In this document: piece by piece, positions 24,256-35,740 of the stretch
How positions within the stretch are numbered: position 1 is the stretch's first letter
How the letters are laid out: every line of letters starts with the position of its first letter
From: Lingula anatina
Lineage: Eukaryota > Brachiopoda > Lingulata > Lingulida > Lingulidae
Direction: 5' to 3'
Length of the DNA stretch: 64,000 bases
Assembly (NCBI RefSeq): GCF_001039355.2
Contig: NW_019775779.1
Location: 75,651-139,650, forward strand
Position numbers and translations under genes: made by a program
Notes under the pieces: generated by a model
The model's database searches: none
Told to the model about the DNA's origin: nothing
Seen by the model: the letters and a program-made list of their open reading frames with translations, nothing else

Positions 24256-24486
24256 GATTATTTCTTCCTGTAGCTCCGGGTCTTCATAAAACAAAGCTCT
24301 GATACAAATATTAATTTATCTATTGTTCTACGCGTACCTATTGAGTCCATGTTTATGTAAATGTACATCTTGCAGTTATGAAATTATGAAACTGCACTTG
24401 TAATATATATTAACGTTAAAACCTTTATTATTTTGTATAATATTAATATTTAGTTGTAGGACTGTGATTCCGTCTCGTAAACAAAC
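24256..24486. promoter_or_regulatory. Bidirectional promoter region CDC73 / PGLS
   Basis: The CDC73 ATG (24255, minus) and the PGLS ATG (24487, plus) are separated by only 231 bp, so both 5'UTRs and promoters must lie here or overlap the coding starts. No TATA box can be assigned with confidence in this AT-rich stretch. Housekeeping gene pairs often share such spacers. Confidence 0.6.
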
Positions 24487-26563
24487 ATGGCGGCGCCCAT
24501 TATTGAGGTGCGTGAAACAGAAGCTGAAGTTGCAAGAGAGCTTTGCAGCTTGGTAGCTAAAAAAGCAAACCAAGCGATAGAACAGAAAGGAGTATTTACG
24601 GTTGGTGTATCAGGTAGAGCAGCCTTGAATGTTGTCATTATTTATTTTGTTCGTTTTTTACTCTTTAAAAATTAAATACCAGCGCTAGTACAGTAGTAGC
24701 AAGGAGTTAGTAGTAAATGATTTTGTTGTACTATAGCATTAATTATGCTGCCACGGATAGCTCTGATGCTGTCCCGATACTTAATAGAGTTGACCATTAT
24801 TTGGCTTAGGCATTTCTCTTTGTGAAATTTCACGAGCACTTGTATTCATTGGTCACTTCATGAACCTACTGGAGTATTTATGTGTCAGCTGGCTTTGAAA
24901 TGTAATGTATACTGTAGTATGTTATCACTTTCCATATTCTGTGTTACTTAGTTTCTTTAATTGACTTTTAATTGTTATTCTATTATATTGGCTTTTTGAT
25001 GTTTGAGAATTCTGAACATAATAGCTATTACTCACACGGCATTGCTAGCTACATAAAAACATACACAACATTTTAACTTTCACATTTCAATATACAGATT
25101 TTATCATTTTCTTTCAAAACACATATTAATTAATAAAGAGATAAATTGTGAATTCTTTTTCCAAGGTGGCAGCTTACAGAAACACCTGTGCAATGGACTT
25201 CCAGGTGAAACAACTGACTGGACCAAATGGCATATATTCTTCTGTGATGAACGTGTTGTGCCCTTTGACAATGACGACAGCACATACAAGTACTATAGGG
25301 ACAATCTGCTGGGGAAGGTTCCCTTACCAAAGGAAAATCTAGTGCCTATTGACCCCTCTTTACCAGGTATGTAAATTTGGTGTGATGGGGCACTTTGTTG
25401 TTTTGTGTTAGTTTTTCTCATGATAATCTAATTTTAACATCAGTTTTGTTTAATACTTTAGTAAAGTCCTTGCATTTTTGACTTTGAAACAATTTCTGCT
25501 TGTTTTTTTATATCATTACAAACACAGAAAAGTAAAGAGACAAGTTTTATGAGTAAAATTATCCATTTCATTTGTTTTTGATCTTTTTAAAGATAATCTA
25601 TGACTTATGAAACTGATATTTTCTGTAAATTGTATGTCATATATATATATATACACACTTTCAGCAAGTGAGGCAGCAACTGACTATATATCCAAGCTCC
25701 GTAAAGTGTTTCCAGGCACTGAGCTCCCAAGGTTTGATATGCTGCTGTTAGGGATGGGACCAGATGGCCATACATGCTCTCTGTTTCCTGGACACAAATT
25801 GCTGGATGTAAGTTCATGTATGATGATACTGACAATTAGTTGAGAGTAACTAAAAAAAAAATATTTAAAAGCTCTAAGGAGCAGTGAACGATTATGTTTG
25901 GGTAGTACATTTTGCAAACAAGTAATTAGTATTTCACTGAATATTTTTTAATCATTTTTTTCTTAGGTTACAGATGTCATAGTGGCAAGTATAACAGATT
26001 CACCCAAGCCTCCCCCTCAGAGAATTACATTGACACTGCCAGTTGTTAACAATACTGCTTGTGCTGTGTTTATGTCTTGTGGAGAAAGTAAGGCAGAAAT
26101 ATTGAAGGTAGGTTACCCTAGATTTCCTAATGGTAGAACTCTATATAATAGTTCTTTTAAGAAAAACCCTTAATAATAGCTTTGAGTGCTCCATGACCAA
26201 TCTGAAAAACTTATATTTTATGACTGCATCACTAAAAAATTCTATTTCATACACAGCGCTATATCCAAATAGCATGAAAAAATAAGCATTGTTTTTAAGT
26301 GTTAGAGTTTTATGCCAGAGATCTCAGATTATTACACCACAGTTAGCAGAAACAGGTTCCATGGTGCATTTACAAGGATGTTTTATAACAGAACTGTATA
26401 ATTTCCACTTTTTCATAATACTTAAATCAGAATTCAATATTTGCTTCAGCGAGTTCTGGAGGGAAGTGAGGCAGACCCACTTCCAGCAGCCAGAGTGAGA
26501 CCAACCAACGGAGAATTGCACTGGTTTCTTGACCAATCAGCTGCCAAGCTTCTCAAGTCGTGA
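24487..26563 (+). CDS. PGLS: 6-phosphogluconolactonase
   Basis: This cytosolic enzyme hydrolyses 6-phosphoglucono-delta-lactone to 6-phosphogluconate, the second step of the oxidative pentose phosphate pathway. Coding exons: 24487-24613, 25166-25366, 25665-25807, 25967-26107 and 26450-26563, all with GT-AG borders and matching phases; total 726 bp, 241 aa, close to the human 258. The start [10 protein letters not shown] follows an ATGGCG context. Family landmarks are VGVSGGSL across the first intron, [17 protein letters not shown] (exon 2), [18 protein letters not shown] (exon 3, with the catalytic-region Asp/His), [19 protein letters not shown] (exon 4) and a C-terminal [13 protein letters not shown]. 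Nothing appears broken. It is divergently paired with CDC73. Confidence 0.96.
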
Positions 26564-27470
26564 CTGACATGTGTTACGAAGAGCATGCTTTGACTATCTT
26601 ATACATTCTGTGTTGAAAAGAGTAATGGAAAACTAATCCAGACTAACAATTAAGTCTAATAACTAACAAAGTTACAAGTATTTGTTTGGCATTATTTGAT
26701 CCAGGATTTTATTTTTCTCTTTGAGTATGAGTGCCGATCGAACAGACAGGCAAAAATGGAAGATTTAAAAGAAAACATTTTGACTCCATATTAATTTCCT
26801 ACTTTGTTGACCTGTGGTCTCAGAGAAAGGCAGAAAGTATATTTGTTATGATTGAATGTTTTTGACATTTAAACTTTGGATACAATAGTTGGAATAATGG
26901 TACTTATTCTTATAAAGAACAAAGAGAACAGATATTGACTAAGCTTAATGATAATGTTCTTTTTATTGAGTTAAGATTCGAATAAAGAGTCTCTGTAATA
27001 TTTACAAAGGTGAAGTTGAGAAAGGACTCCACAAATTATGCTTTAAAGGGGTGATTTCTGACTGAATTATAATGGTTATGCATTAATGACAGAATTTTGA
27101 GGAAAAATTTCCCTCACACAGGCATTTACCGTTTACACATGTTAATGCTAATGTTAAAACATTTTATTTTACGTCTTTAGATATACAAGTTTAAAATTTT
27201 AACCCACATACAGTAGTTGCAATCTCATTTTTCAGACAATGTTTCCTGTCTTTTAAGGAATGAAGATGTGATTTTATGTTGACTGAAGAAGGAGATTCTA
27301 CAGTGTTTAACTATCGTAGCTGCAGAAACTCCTCAGTACTATTAGTGATTTAAATCAGAATCAAATAAAAACTGTGAAGTATTTCTAATTAATGAGTGTT
27401 TGTTTATTAAACATATGAATAAGTCACAGAAGGAGTTTGATTTCCATCGATACGTAGGTTACCTATTTCA
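26564..27470 (+). other. PGLS 3'UTR and spacer
   Basis: Non-coding, AT-rich. Candidate polyadenylation signals AATAAA are at 26981-26986 and 27364-27369. No further coding exon recognised. Confidence 0.5.
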
Positions 27471-27525
27471 GGCCCGTGGCCAGCAATTTCAAAAGGGTGG
27501 ACCTTTTCCCATAAAAACTTTATGT
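27470..27525 (+). mobile_element. Fragment resembling a dispersed repeat terminus
   Basis: The stretch GGCCCGTGGCCAGCAATTTC followed by AAAAGGGTGGACC resembles the end of short non-autonomous elements that I recall from marine invertebrate genomes. Only about 50 bp are visible and no partner terminus was found, so this is a weak call. Confidence 0.25.
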
Positions 27526-27845
27526 ACCTAGATCAAATTCTAGATCATTAATGCTAGATAAAGCATTACATTTTGATTGATTACAAACTGGATATGTTTG
27601 ATTACCATGTTCCTTTTCATGACACTGTAAAAGTAACTACATCTGTATATCACCACCATGGGCACATCTTGCGTTAAGATCATGCGCAGCTCTGAGACTC
27701 ACAACTTGGGGAGTGGAATTTAATTCTTAAATGAAGGTATTTTTATTCCCCTCCCCTGTTCGTCATCCATGTTTTTGCTTCATATCGCGGATTCTCCAGT
27801 CCAACGCTAATGTGTCATTATGTCCAAGCTGGGACGAACACAGGA

Positions 27846-29418
27846 ATGGCCGTAGCGCAGTATCTCTCAGGTAAAATATTAAAGCATAAGCAGTTCATCT
27901 TTAGCTCGTGTAAAAACGATCGGGATAAGTTTTTTTTTTTTTTTTTTTTTTTAGATGTAAATGAATTTATTACATCAAAAAATGTAAAATACATTCAATG
28001 ATAGTAATGATGCAAGCATCTGAACAATGGTTTTGTTTACATGTTCACACATTCTTAAATTATGTAATTTTCATTTTAAAATATTGATTTCATTTCCATA
28101 TACACATAAATATTAAAAGTGATCTTAAAAATCAATTATATACAGTACATACACATAAAATAAAAAAACACTCCAACAGTTACAAAAGATCAACCTGAAT
28201 TTTAGTTTTAGTTTACCATCTCTGCATTTCTCAAACAAAAGGCTGTACTTGTATCTGTGATATATTGCAATTACATTGAGTTTTGATGCTACAAAATATT
28301 CAATGACAATATTTTCGCTTTACATGATTGATCTACTTGAAATTAGTCAAACAGATATCAATGATGAGGTTTCACTTGATGGTTCAAGGGGTCTCTAGAT
28401 TTCATGTCCCCAAATACTACAGTCTGGAATTGTCTGTATGATAGTCAAAAGCTACACAATAACCTACATCCATCATTATGAAAGACAGTGAAATAGTTGT
28501 CCATCTTCACAGGGAAACTGTTTTCCTTTTAACACATCTGTTTCCCACTTTGTCTTAGCACAGAAGCCAAGGATTGTACACAGGTCTTTCCAATGGACAT
28601 CAATTTGCTCAGCTTTTTCATGATTATGTCCATGTTTGAGAATCTTTCATCATTGAAAATCTCATTTATGCTCCAGGAGATGAAATCAATGCGCTTAAAG
28701 ATCGGCTTAACTGCTGTCGCTACTTGTTCATCCTGTAGATAGAGGGCAGTGTGCTCTGCCAAGTGGTGAAGCTCTGCATTGAAATCAGCTGCTGACTCTA
28801 AAAATTTCTTCATCTGCTCAAGTTTTTCCATACGCTTCTGGAGTTGCTCTGCAATTACGGGAAAGTCTAATTTCCCAAGCTTTCTTCTGTACAGCAAGGA
28901 AAGGCTATATAGGTCTTCAGTGGAACACAGGCGAGCAGCCCGGGAATATCATGGGTCAGGCATTGATAAGAAAATCAAGACTATGCTGTACGATCGGGAT
29001 AAGTTAGCTATACTAGTAGCTTGGACATTTGGAAATAGATACATATATCTGGTACAAAGGTGGTGTTGTTATTTAAGAGAAATCTTCCATATAAAGAAAG
29101 TACTTTGAAAAGACAAAATTAAGCAACACATTGAGAAAGGCTATTTTTTCTGAGCTCTTTATTTCTCCTCACATTATGTAAATTAATAACCTTTTGTTTT
29201 ATTGTGCATACCAAATCGATGATGCAGGATATCGATAAGATCCTTTTTTCCCCATTATTTCAGGTGCTATACATGACTGGCAGAAATCCTACTCACTGGT
29301 ATTTGTGATATTAGCGCTTGGGTATTTAATATGTGGCCTAACCGTGTTCGCTATTGTAGCTATGAATACATTTTTGGCGAAGACAAAATATTCTAAGACT
29401 ATTCCTGTGCAGAAGTAA
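27846..29418 (+). CDS. Small single-pass membrane protein, two exons, 59 aa
   Basis: Exon 1 is 27846-27870 (ATG GCC GTA GCG ..., ending TCA G before a GTAAAA donor). Exon 2 is 29264-29418 (after TTATTTCAG, ending in TAA). The spliced frame is 180 bp. The product starts MAVAQYLSGAIHDWQKSYS and contains one long hydrophobic helix (VFVILALGYLICGLTVFAIV) followed by a short basic tail (AKTKYSKTIPVQK). An in-frame upstream ATG at 27810 would add 12 residues; a second upstream ATG at 27820 opens a short overlapping frame. I favour 27846 because of its GGAATGG context. Twin AATAAA signals at 29841-29850 could end the transcript. Topology suggests an integral membrane microprotein; no family is recognised. 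The intron carries a retro-pseudogene on the opposite strand. Splicing is predicted, not demonstrated. Confidence 0.55.
27916..29005 (-). mobile_element. Processed retrocopy insertion with 16-bp target-site duplication
   Basis: The 16-mer ACGATCGGGATAAGTT occurs at 27916-27931 and again at 28990-29005. Immediately after the left copy comes a run of about 20 T, which is a poly(A) tail on the minus strand, with AATAAA (reverse complement at about 27967-27972) just upstream of it. The inserted sequence therefore runs 28989 down to about 27932. TSD, poly(A) tail and polyadenylation signal are the full signature of LINE-type reverse transcription of an mRNA. Confidence 0.88.
28529..28963 (-). pseudogene. 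Retro-pseudogene of an unrecognised helical protein (about 144 codons)
   Basis: Inside the retrocopy, an ATG at 28961-28963 starts a frame of 145 codons to a stop at 28529-28531, interrupted only by TGA at codon 5 (28949-28951), compatible with a CGA-to-TGA transition. Downstream of that, 140 codons are open and intron-free. The product is helix-rich with heptad-like spacing (LQKRMEKLEQMKKFLESA; VKPIFKRIDFISWSINEIF; MDIIMKKLSKLMSIGKTC). I do not recognise the parent gene. An internal start such as the Met in the coiled region could still give a protein, but the early stop and retro-origin favour a young pseudogene. Confidence 0.7.
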
Positions 29419-29945
29419 ACGCGAGTTAGTAGCCTAACTGGGTACTGCGTCATTATTGTATTATGAAATTATATTGTCACATGCGCTGTGTAACAGTAAA
29501 GTGTTTGATTCAAACTTTTTAACGGACAACATGTCAAAGACACGTTTGAGGCACGTAAGAAATTCGTTATAGTGTACAAAAGAAGTATATTTTTCTACTA
29601 TTACGATATCAGCATTGGTGAAGGCTTTTAAAAGGACTGTCCTGTGGTCGAAGCAAAGGTGCTAACAAACTGCTCAAAAGAAATCTACGAAACGTGCAAA
29701 AGCACTGCTTTTCGGCTATGCTGGAGATCATTATAGAGATGTAGCATCATACACTGTCGATATGGGTATAGAATTACAGTATGACTAACTTATCACTTTC
29801 CGACTGCATGCTAAAACTTCAACAAATATAATGGAGTGCAAATAAATAAATATTATGGAAAACAAACCCCATGGTGCTGCGGATTAGTTATAGACTGTAA
29901 AGGTAAAATATGCTGAGTGAAAGTTTAACGTTTTAATTAAATCCT
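29419..29945 (+). other. 3'UTR of the small membrane protein gene and spacer
   Basis: AT-rich, no open frame of note. Overlapping AATAAATAAA at 29841-29850 is a good polyadenylation signal. Confidence 0.45.
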
Positions 29946-30347
29946 CCAATTCAGCGTTTTTTTTTTTCTCGTGTGACGTGTCGTCTAAGAAAGAAACCAA
30001 GTACAACAGGCTTAATGTTTGGCAGTGAGGAAAATATCAATGGGGGATGGGGTGGTGGTGGTGGTGCTCAATGGCGGATTTAGAGGGGGGTCAGGGGGGT
30101 CCTGACCCTCCCTTCGATTTCTGAAAAATATATCACATCAATATTCCCNCCAATTCAGCGTTTTTTTTCTCTTGTGACGTGTCGTCTAAGAAAGAAACCA
30201 AGTACAACAGGCTTAATGTTTGGCAGTGAGGAAAATATCCATGGGGGATGGGGTGGTGGTGGTGGTGCTCAATGGCGGATTTAGAGGGGGGTCAGGGGGG
30301 TCCTGACCCTCCCTTCGATTTCTGAAAAATATATCACATCAATATTC
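29946..30347. repeat. 200-bp block present twice around single N 30149
   Basis: 29946-30148 is repeated from 30150 with a few base differences and a shorter T run. Both copies contain a GTGGTGGTGGTG tract and a fragment of the GGCGGAT(T/C) repeat family (GGCGGATTTAGAGGGG ... CCCTTCGATTTCTGAAAAA). It is another junction where a lone N marks re-entry into preceding sequence. Confidence 0.75.
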
Positions 30348-32790
30348 CCCTCTTGAAATTGGACCCTGCTTAATCCTCTTGGAGACTTATTGTGCCTTCA
30401 AATAAACCAGACTATAATCCAAATGAAAATGCAAAATCCAAATGAAAATGTTTTCAACAGCAACCCCTCAATAAAAATGTGCCCAACCCGTTGAAATTTG
30501 CATAACAGAAAGTTGCTCAGCGCAGTGCGCACTACTCGTATCTTCTTGACTGGTCACTTGACAGCTGCACACTGTAAGGACAGGACGCTAATATGTGTGA
30601 TGAAGACGCAGAGTCGGAATTTTCATTCAGCTTCGAGAACAAATTGTCATGTAAGCAAATGCATGTTTTTCACGAGTTAAAACTACCAGATAAAATTTCT
30701 CATTATTTTACTCCTTCTAAACTTCCAAGTTGGTCTTAGTAGTTGACTGGATTTAAGAAAAGTTGCATAGTGATATCTTCAAAAATCATGAAAAGCACGT
30801 GCTGCCAGTAAAAACACAAATATAATATGAAGAAAGTTATATTAGATATTATGATTTTTGGTGCCCAGATGCTATTACTTCAATGTCACTCGATGTACGT
30901 AATTAGGCCACCTGAACACATTTCGTATTTTAAGCACTTCCATAGTACATGTACTTGATATATTAGTGTGAACCTTCTCAGATGCCTACATAACAAACGG
31001 ATCAGTATAACAGTGCATCTAGTTTTAACAATATTTTTAAAAAGATTTCCATATTTTCAATCGGAACATTAACGAGAGAAAACTATTTAAGTTTTTCACG
31101 ATGACGTGTTTGTGTATGTTAGCCTTCTAGACTCTAGATAAAGCTTTGACTTAAGGTTATTGAAACCCTTTATTATCATCCAGATACCAAAATGAGTTTT
31201 TCCTTTATATAATCATTCAACAATGCATCCATTTTTGTGCTGATTTAAAACAATGAAAAAAAACCCTCGAAAATATAAAATATCGGCGTTTATATTTTTT
31301 CGTTGCCATGTGTAAGCATAGGCATCTCAAAGCTTTAATCGTCAATTTAACACTTTTCTATTTTGAGGTGATATAGCAATCGGTATGGGGTGTAACTTCA
31401 CCCCTGAACAAGATTTTGTCAAGAAAATTGGCATAGTTAAAAAGGAGTGTATAGGCTACAATCCTCTGCCTCTATCCACAGTTAGTACGATAGGGTCTGG
31501 GAATGGTCCCTTAACGTTGTAAACGCTTTCCAAATTATTTCTTGTGATTCTTCTCATCGTGATATATCAAATTTTTTAAACCTTCCATACAAACCCCGTT
31601 TTTAGTCGACATTTCAAATTTGGTGTTCAGTTAGCCTCAATGTGATTTTTTTCGGCATGAGCATTTTTTTTTTTTTTCATTTTCAGTTAATCTAATCTTT
31701 ATTCGGATTCACTGCTTTTGAAGAAGAAGATTGAAATATTGCCATTTAAATTTTATTTTGATATTTCAGAACTGCAAACGCCTTTGTCGAGATCCTGCAG
31801 AGTGCACGTGCGCCTGGCTAAAGCTTTCTTGGTCTCCGAGACGTATTGTAAAATCTGCCGTAGATCCAGATCCATTTGCACCGCAGATGCTATATGTTGA
31901 AAATTGTACATAGTCTCTCTCTCTATCACTGAAATTTTTAACACATTTTAACATTTATATATATAGATATATTATGCCCTAGGGAGTGATCATAATAATT
32001 TTTATAATTATACCTTAGGGTATGCTATGTACATCATTTTATTTGGAACCAATCCAGCGTCCTTTTAAATTCACCTCATTATGAAATAGTGCAATTATTA
32101 AAGTGTTTAAAAAGGCATGATGTATTTTTCAGTGTGTTTGCAAATCACAAATTTCAAAGTTGAGATTAAAAACGCAATTTTCACGATGTTGAAACTCGGG
32201 TAAGATTGTTTATTTAGCCAATCAACTATATCCTATCAAATACAATCAACTATATTCTATAATTTGCATTGTATAAATACATTTTTTATTGTTAATATTT
32301 ACACTTGTGAATGACAAGCAATTTATGAAAATAAATGCGCTTTTTTTGGGGGGGGGGGGTATTTTCTTATTCAATCGAATATACACATAATTAAAGTAAA
32401 ATTGTACTGTATTTTTAGAATCTTTACTATACTCTATTTGGAATTCATTTTTGTTCTCCAGATTAAATCTAAAAGTGCTTTTAAATTTTGTAAATGAAAA
32501 ATTTGAAATTAACACAAAGCAGTTTCATCATAATGGCACGAATTATTAATATGAGTAAATTCTGTAGGGACTAATTTTCAGATAAATCATTCCGGTCAAA
32601 TTCAAATGGTTAACATCACCTGTCGGCCTATTCTTTGTCCAATAAATCCAGTCCTGTTCAAAGACTGTTCTATTTCCTCATTATCTTTTATTATTTGACC
32701 ACATGAGATTGGAATGAATGATACTTGCATGACTGTATTGATACGAGTGAAAGAAAAAAAGCGTCTCGTCTTTGGGCGATTCAATCAAAT
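30348..32790. other. Gene-poor region with two isolated coding-like patches
   Basis: Mostly AT-rich. At 30592-30652 (+) an ATG opens an acidic frame (MCDEDAESEFSFSFENKLS) ending at a GTAAGC donor. At 31773-31905 a GC-richer patch follows a good acceptor (TGATATTTCAG, +) and is open in several frames on both strands. Joining the two patches directly creates a TAA at the junction, so no gene is proposed. Confidence 0.3.
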
Positions 32791-32795
32791 TTGCG

Positions 32796-33425
32796 GGGTG
32801 AAAGGTGGAACAAGTCCATTTGTTTTGAGGGGGTGTCAGGTGGGGCGAGTTCATTCCATTTGAGGGGTGTCAGGTGGGGCAATTCCATTCCACATGAGGG
32901 GTGACAGGTTGGGCGAGTTCATTCAATTTGAGGGGTGGCAGGTGGGGCGATTCCATTCCATTTAAGGGGTGACAGGTGGGGCGAGTCCATTCCATTTGAG
33001 GGGTGGCAGGTGGGGCGAGTTCATTCCATTTAGGGGGGGCCGGGGGGGGGAGGNNNNNNNNNNNNNNNNNNNNNNNNNNNNNNNNNNNNNNNNNNNNNNN
33101 NNNNNNNNNNNNNNNNNNNNNNNNNNNNNNNNNNNNNNNNNNNNNNNNNNNNNNNNNNNNNNNNNNNNNNNNNNNNNNNNNNNNNNNNNNNNNNNNNNNN
33201 NNNNNNNNNNNNNNNNNNNNNNNNNNNNNNNNNNNNNNNNNNNNNNNNNNNNNNNNNNNNNNNNNNNNNNNNNNNNNNNNNNNNNGGGTGGCAGGTGGGG
33301 CGATTCCATTCCATTTCAGGGGTGGCAGGTGGGGCAAGTTCATTCAATTTGAGGGGTGGCAGGTGGGGCAATTCCATTCCATTTTAGAGGAATAGGGTGG
33401 GATGACCCCATTTCATTTGAGGGGT
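32796..33425 (+). repeat. 34-bp GC-rich minisatellite with internal assembly gap
   Basis: Units of 34 bp of the type GAGGGGTGGCAGGTGGGGCG followed by AGTTCATTCCATTT occur about seven times left of the gap and about four times right of it. Units alternate between GAGTTCATTC and GATTCCATTCC variants. As 34 is not a multiple of three the array is not coding. The 232-base N run at 33054-33285 lies within the array, so its true length is unknown. Confidence 0.9.
33054..33285. other. Assembly gap (232 N)
   Basis: A run of N within the minisatellite; reads frames across it are meaningless. Confidence 0.99.
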
Positions 33426-34200
33426 GACATGCATGTTGCTACAAACAAATTTAAATCTTATATCTTGGAAGATTGTAAATTTATACTTTATATTGAAATT
33501 TAGATGTTCTTTCAGCGGATTAAACCTTTAATGTCCAATTTCATATTTACAAAATACTGTGCATAATTATAAAGATTTAAACCATTTCAATTTTCAATTT
33601 TTCAATAAATATCGCAGGTTTTTATAGAAAACCGTCATTCCCAAAAGAAAATTGCATAATATTTCCAGATTGAACTTGAAATAGTTATCACATAAACAGT
33701 AATCTTTTCCCATTCCCATTTTAATATTGCTGTGCTGTGTATTCTATATCAATATAAAAAATAACGAGGAATTACAAAAATATTTATTCGGATTTGATAT
33801 AAGATATACATAAAATTGAGCATGATATATGTCAACCAAAGACCTTGTTGCTTGGAGGCTCATGTTGCACAGTTTCTCCCTGGGCCTCTGAAATGACAAA
33901 ATAACACATGGAAATTTTGATTCAACTGACAGACAGATCATTTTGACTTATTCTAGAGAAGCGCAAAACATCTTACTTGAACATTTTCTTTTAAGAATAT
34001 ATGTAATAAACTACACATAACTTGGATTAAAGTACAATCAAGTTTTAAAAATACATGTAGTTAGTCGTGTAATGGAGGGACAGAATGCACACTGGAGACG
34101 GTAGTCAACCTGCGTAAAATTTTCATCTTTAAAATATCGCTTTATGAGCAATTTTCATGTGCGTTAACGTGTGTGTTGTATTATAGTAAAAACACTTACC

Positions 34201-34920
34201 TTACAAAAAGATCTTTGACAGCATAAATGGGTTGTCCAAGTGTAAATCTGAAACAAGTTAGAGAACTTTAATAGCTATATGATACCTTATTCTTGTAGTA
34301 ATAATAATAATGATAAAATGATGTATTTTAAAATTTTCTAATTCTTTCCATGTGAAATGATCAATCTATATCAGTAAATCAGTAAATATACCCAAAAGAA
34401 ATCGCTGAAAACCATAGAAATTGTCTTTAAAAGCTACGTTTGAAATTGTTATTAAATTTGACTTTAAAATTGATGTACACCTTGATAGGGCAGACTTCCT
34501 GTATCCAAAATTCAGCACTATGACAAGTAACGGTATCTAAATGAATCAGTCTTTCTTGCGCAGTTGTGTTTATATTTACACGAAAACATTTTAAATTGAG
34601 TCACAAATGCGCTTACAATTGCCAGGGGTCATACAAAAATTCACACGTGCAGAACTAAATTCAGTTAGTTTGAAAGATTTCAAGCAAACCTATTGTTTCA
34701 TCAATGGTCAGCTGATAGCACCATTTCTCCTGTACGTTTGTAATACCAGGCCAAGGCATTGTTACCAACATATTCTGACATTGTGAGTGGCATAAAAGTA
34801 ACGATGTGTGCATAATAGTACAACAAATCACGCTACTAATATCTACAATAAATTTTCTCTCATTCGGTGCACTTGTATTTTATTGAGAGAGGTTATTGAA
34901 GAATTAGTGCTACTTACCAT
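34201..34920 (-). CDS. Possible small spliced ORF, 44 aa (candidate)
   Basis: On the minus strand an exon ends CAT-ATG|GTAAGT so that the ATG (34918-34920) is its last codon. The next exon is 34690-34774 (acceptor TGTCAG, donor GTTTGC) and the next starts at 34247, reaching TAA at 34201-34203, one base before a GTAAGT donor at 34199. The joined frame is 135 bp and reads M, then NMLVTMPWPGITNVQEKW, CYQLTIDETI, then DLHLDNPFMLSKIF and L. Phases agree at each joint. The piece is short, unrecognised, and the GTTTGC donor is weak, so this is only a candidate; the rest of 33426-35500 shows no other gene. Confidence 0.22.
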
Positions 34921-35529
34921 ATGCTTGCTTCTACGTCTTATAAAATTCACCACACATAATGTTGCGTCTTCACTCAACTGTGCCCAACTGCAGAGTGAGT
35001 ATTCAGCTCGCACGACGACCGGAAATCTATTGTTATGCAAATAACAACAGATTTTGCCCAAGTGTGAGTAATGGCTAAAACTGCTCACATATGTTCACTG
35101 TCAAAATATTAGCAGTACATTTTTCATACAACTGAAGTCCACTTGTTGTTAAAATATATTACTTAAATACAAAAACTACTTTTAAAAACCATAATCGAAT
35201 AAAGCGTTTTTATGACTCTGTCTATATCTTAAAACCCACAGTGTTTTATATAATGAAGTAGAAATAGTTAAATATGGACAGGACAAACGGGTCCTTTCTA
35301 CGTAACTGGTGGCTAGCATTGTCATTCCGAGCGAAGTTGTATTGGTCACACATGTTTTTTTTTACTTTAGTACCATTCTTTCTAAGTATTATGTAGGCTT
35401 TAAAAGACAGAGGTTCGTGGAAAGACATTTTCAATTAGTATGTAGAATGTCAGTTTTGTATGATTTCCAAAGGAGACGATAACGATTACATGGCCATTTT
35501 AACAACTTTTCCCGAAATGATATATTGGA

Positions 35530-35740
35530 AAATGGTCCTGCCCCCCCCCCCCTTCGATTTCTAAAAAAATCACACCAATGGTCCCTCTTGAAATTTGAAT
35601 TTTGACCGTACCAGATAGCACCGTTCGCCCTCTACCCAATTTTTTTCGGGGACCTTCAGCGTGCCCCGAATCCCTCGCCAAGGGGAGGGGGTGGCTTCGC
35701 ATTCACGGACCCCCCTTCAAATAATCCTGGATCCGCTCTG
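35530..35740 (-). mobile_element. Member of the CAGGGGCGGATCCAGG repeat family
   Basis: Read on the minus strand it runs from GCGGATCCAGGATTATTTGA (35713-35737 region) through a G-rich stretch and GGTACGGTCAAAATTC to a GATTTTTTTAGAAATCGAAG plus G-run end. The same order of blocks is found at 44387-44590 and 51711-52420 (+). No transposase is visible, so it is a non-autonomous short element. Confidence 0.6.

Noticed and set aside
32870-33395. Frames with long X runs across the N gap
   Set aside because: They are minisatellite sequence read through unknown bases; the 34-bp unit cannot hold a constant frame.
33846-33895. Minus-strand terminal exon reading AQGETVQHEPPSNKVFG
   Set aside because: The acceptor is adequate, but no phase-compatible link to the upstream candidate exons was found; it may only be 3'UTR of the small candidate ORF.
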